NCBI GenBank assembly: GCA_937892815.1
Contig: CALBHZ010000211.1
Coordinates: 1 to 6,369, forward strand
Length of the DNA stretch: 6,369 bases
Direction of reading: 5' to 3'
DNA from: an uncultured archaeon
Lineage (GTDB): Archaea > Thermoproteota > Nitrososphaeria > Conexivisphaerales > CALBHZ01
Below, piece after piece: positions 6,297-6,369 of the stretch (positions within the stretch are counted from its first letter, which is position 1; every line of letters starts with the position of its first letter). A program made the position numbers and the translations under genes. The notes beneath the pieces are model-generated. The model saw nothing but the letters and a program-made list of their open reading frames with translations. It ran no database searches and was not told the origin of the DNA.

Positions 6297-6369
6297 CTGT
6301 CTCTTATACACATCTGACGCTGCCGACGAATTAGACGGTGTAGATCTCGGTGGTCGCCGTATCATTAAA
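6297..6369 (-). other. Illumina Nextera P5/i5 adapter, inverted copy (artifact)
   Basis: The reverse complement of the block at 1-69: mosaic end 6297-6315, linker 6316-6329, the same index 6330-6337, complete P5 primer 6338-6366, then AAA, as expected when a read runs off the end of the adapter. It is not genomic and should be trimmed. Confidence 0.99.

Overview
The window is one assembled contig of archaeal DNA (about 70..6296) capped at both ends by Illumina/Nextera adapter sequence. The 1..69 block and the 6297..6369 block are inverted copies of the P5 primer, the same 8-base index and the Tn5 mosaic end. They are library-preparation residue, not biology, and they cut through the two outermost genes.

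The organism looks like a thermophilic member of the Thermoproteota (crenarchaeote-like/TACK archaea). The evidence is a Sulfolobus-type zinc-containing 7Fe ferredoxin, a PAC2-family proteasome-assembly chaperone homologue, a DUF2258-like archaeal protein, an archaeal DUF123 GIY-YIG protein, a hyperthermophile-type glutamate dehydrogenase, TATA boxes about 23-27 bp upstream of two ATG codons (a leaderless-mRNA pattern), and TTG start codons. The genus cannot be told from the sequence.

Layout from left to right: a 5'-truncated phosphoribosyltransferase (+) overlaps by 4 bp a GIY-YIG/DUF123 nuclease-like gene (+). A DUF2258-like gene follows with its own promoter (+). It converges, with a 15-bp overlap, on an aconitase gene (-) that is broken by a +1 frame change at a GGGG run, so it appears as two overlapping ORFs. 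A 113-bp divergent promoter region separates the aconitase from a two-gene proteostasis unit (+): a PAC2-family chaperone ending in an HbYX-like tripeptide, and a small heat shock protein. That unit meets, stop codon to stop codon, a zinc ferredoxin gene (-), which lies 42 bp downstream of a 5'-truncated glutamate dehydrogenase (-). No tRNA, rRNA, CRISPR array or native mobile element is visible.

Functionally, aconitase, glutamate dehydrogenase and ferredoxin meet at 2-oxoglutarate. Aconitase leads to it from citrate, glutamate dehydrogenase makes it from glutamate, and Zn-ferredoxins of this type accept electrons from 2-oxoacid:ferredoxin oxidoreductases. The main points for a second look are the aconitase frameshift at a slippery GGGG/TGA site, a 9-bp direct repeat flanking the aconitase TATA region, U-rich antisense tracts lying under Lys-rich C-terminal codons at both convergent junctions, and the adapter-derived false gene ends. 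I see no convincing new multi-gene system.
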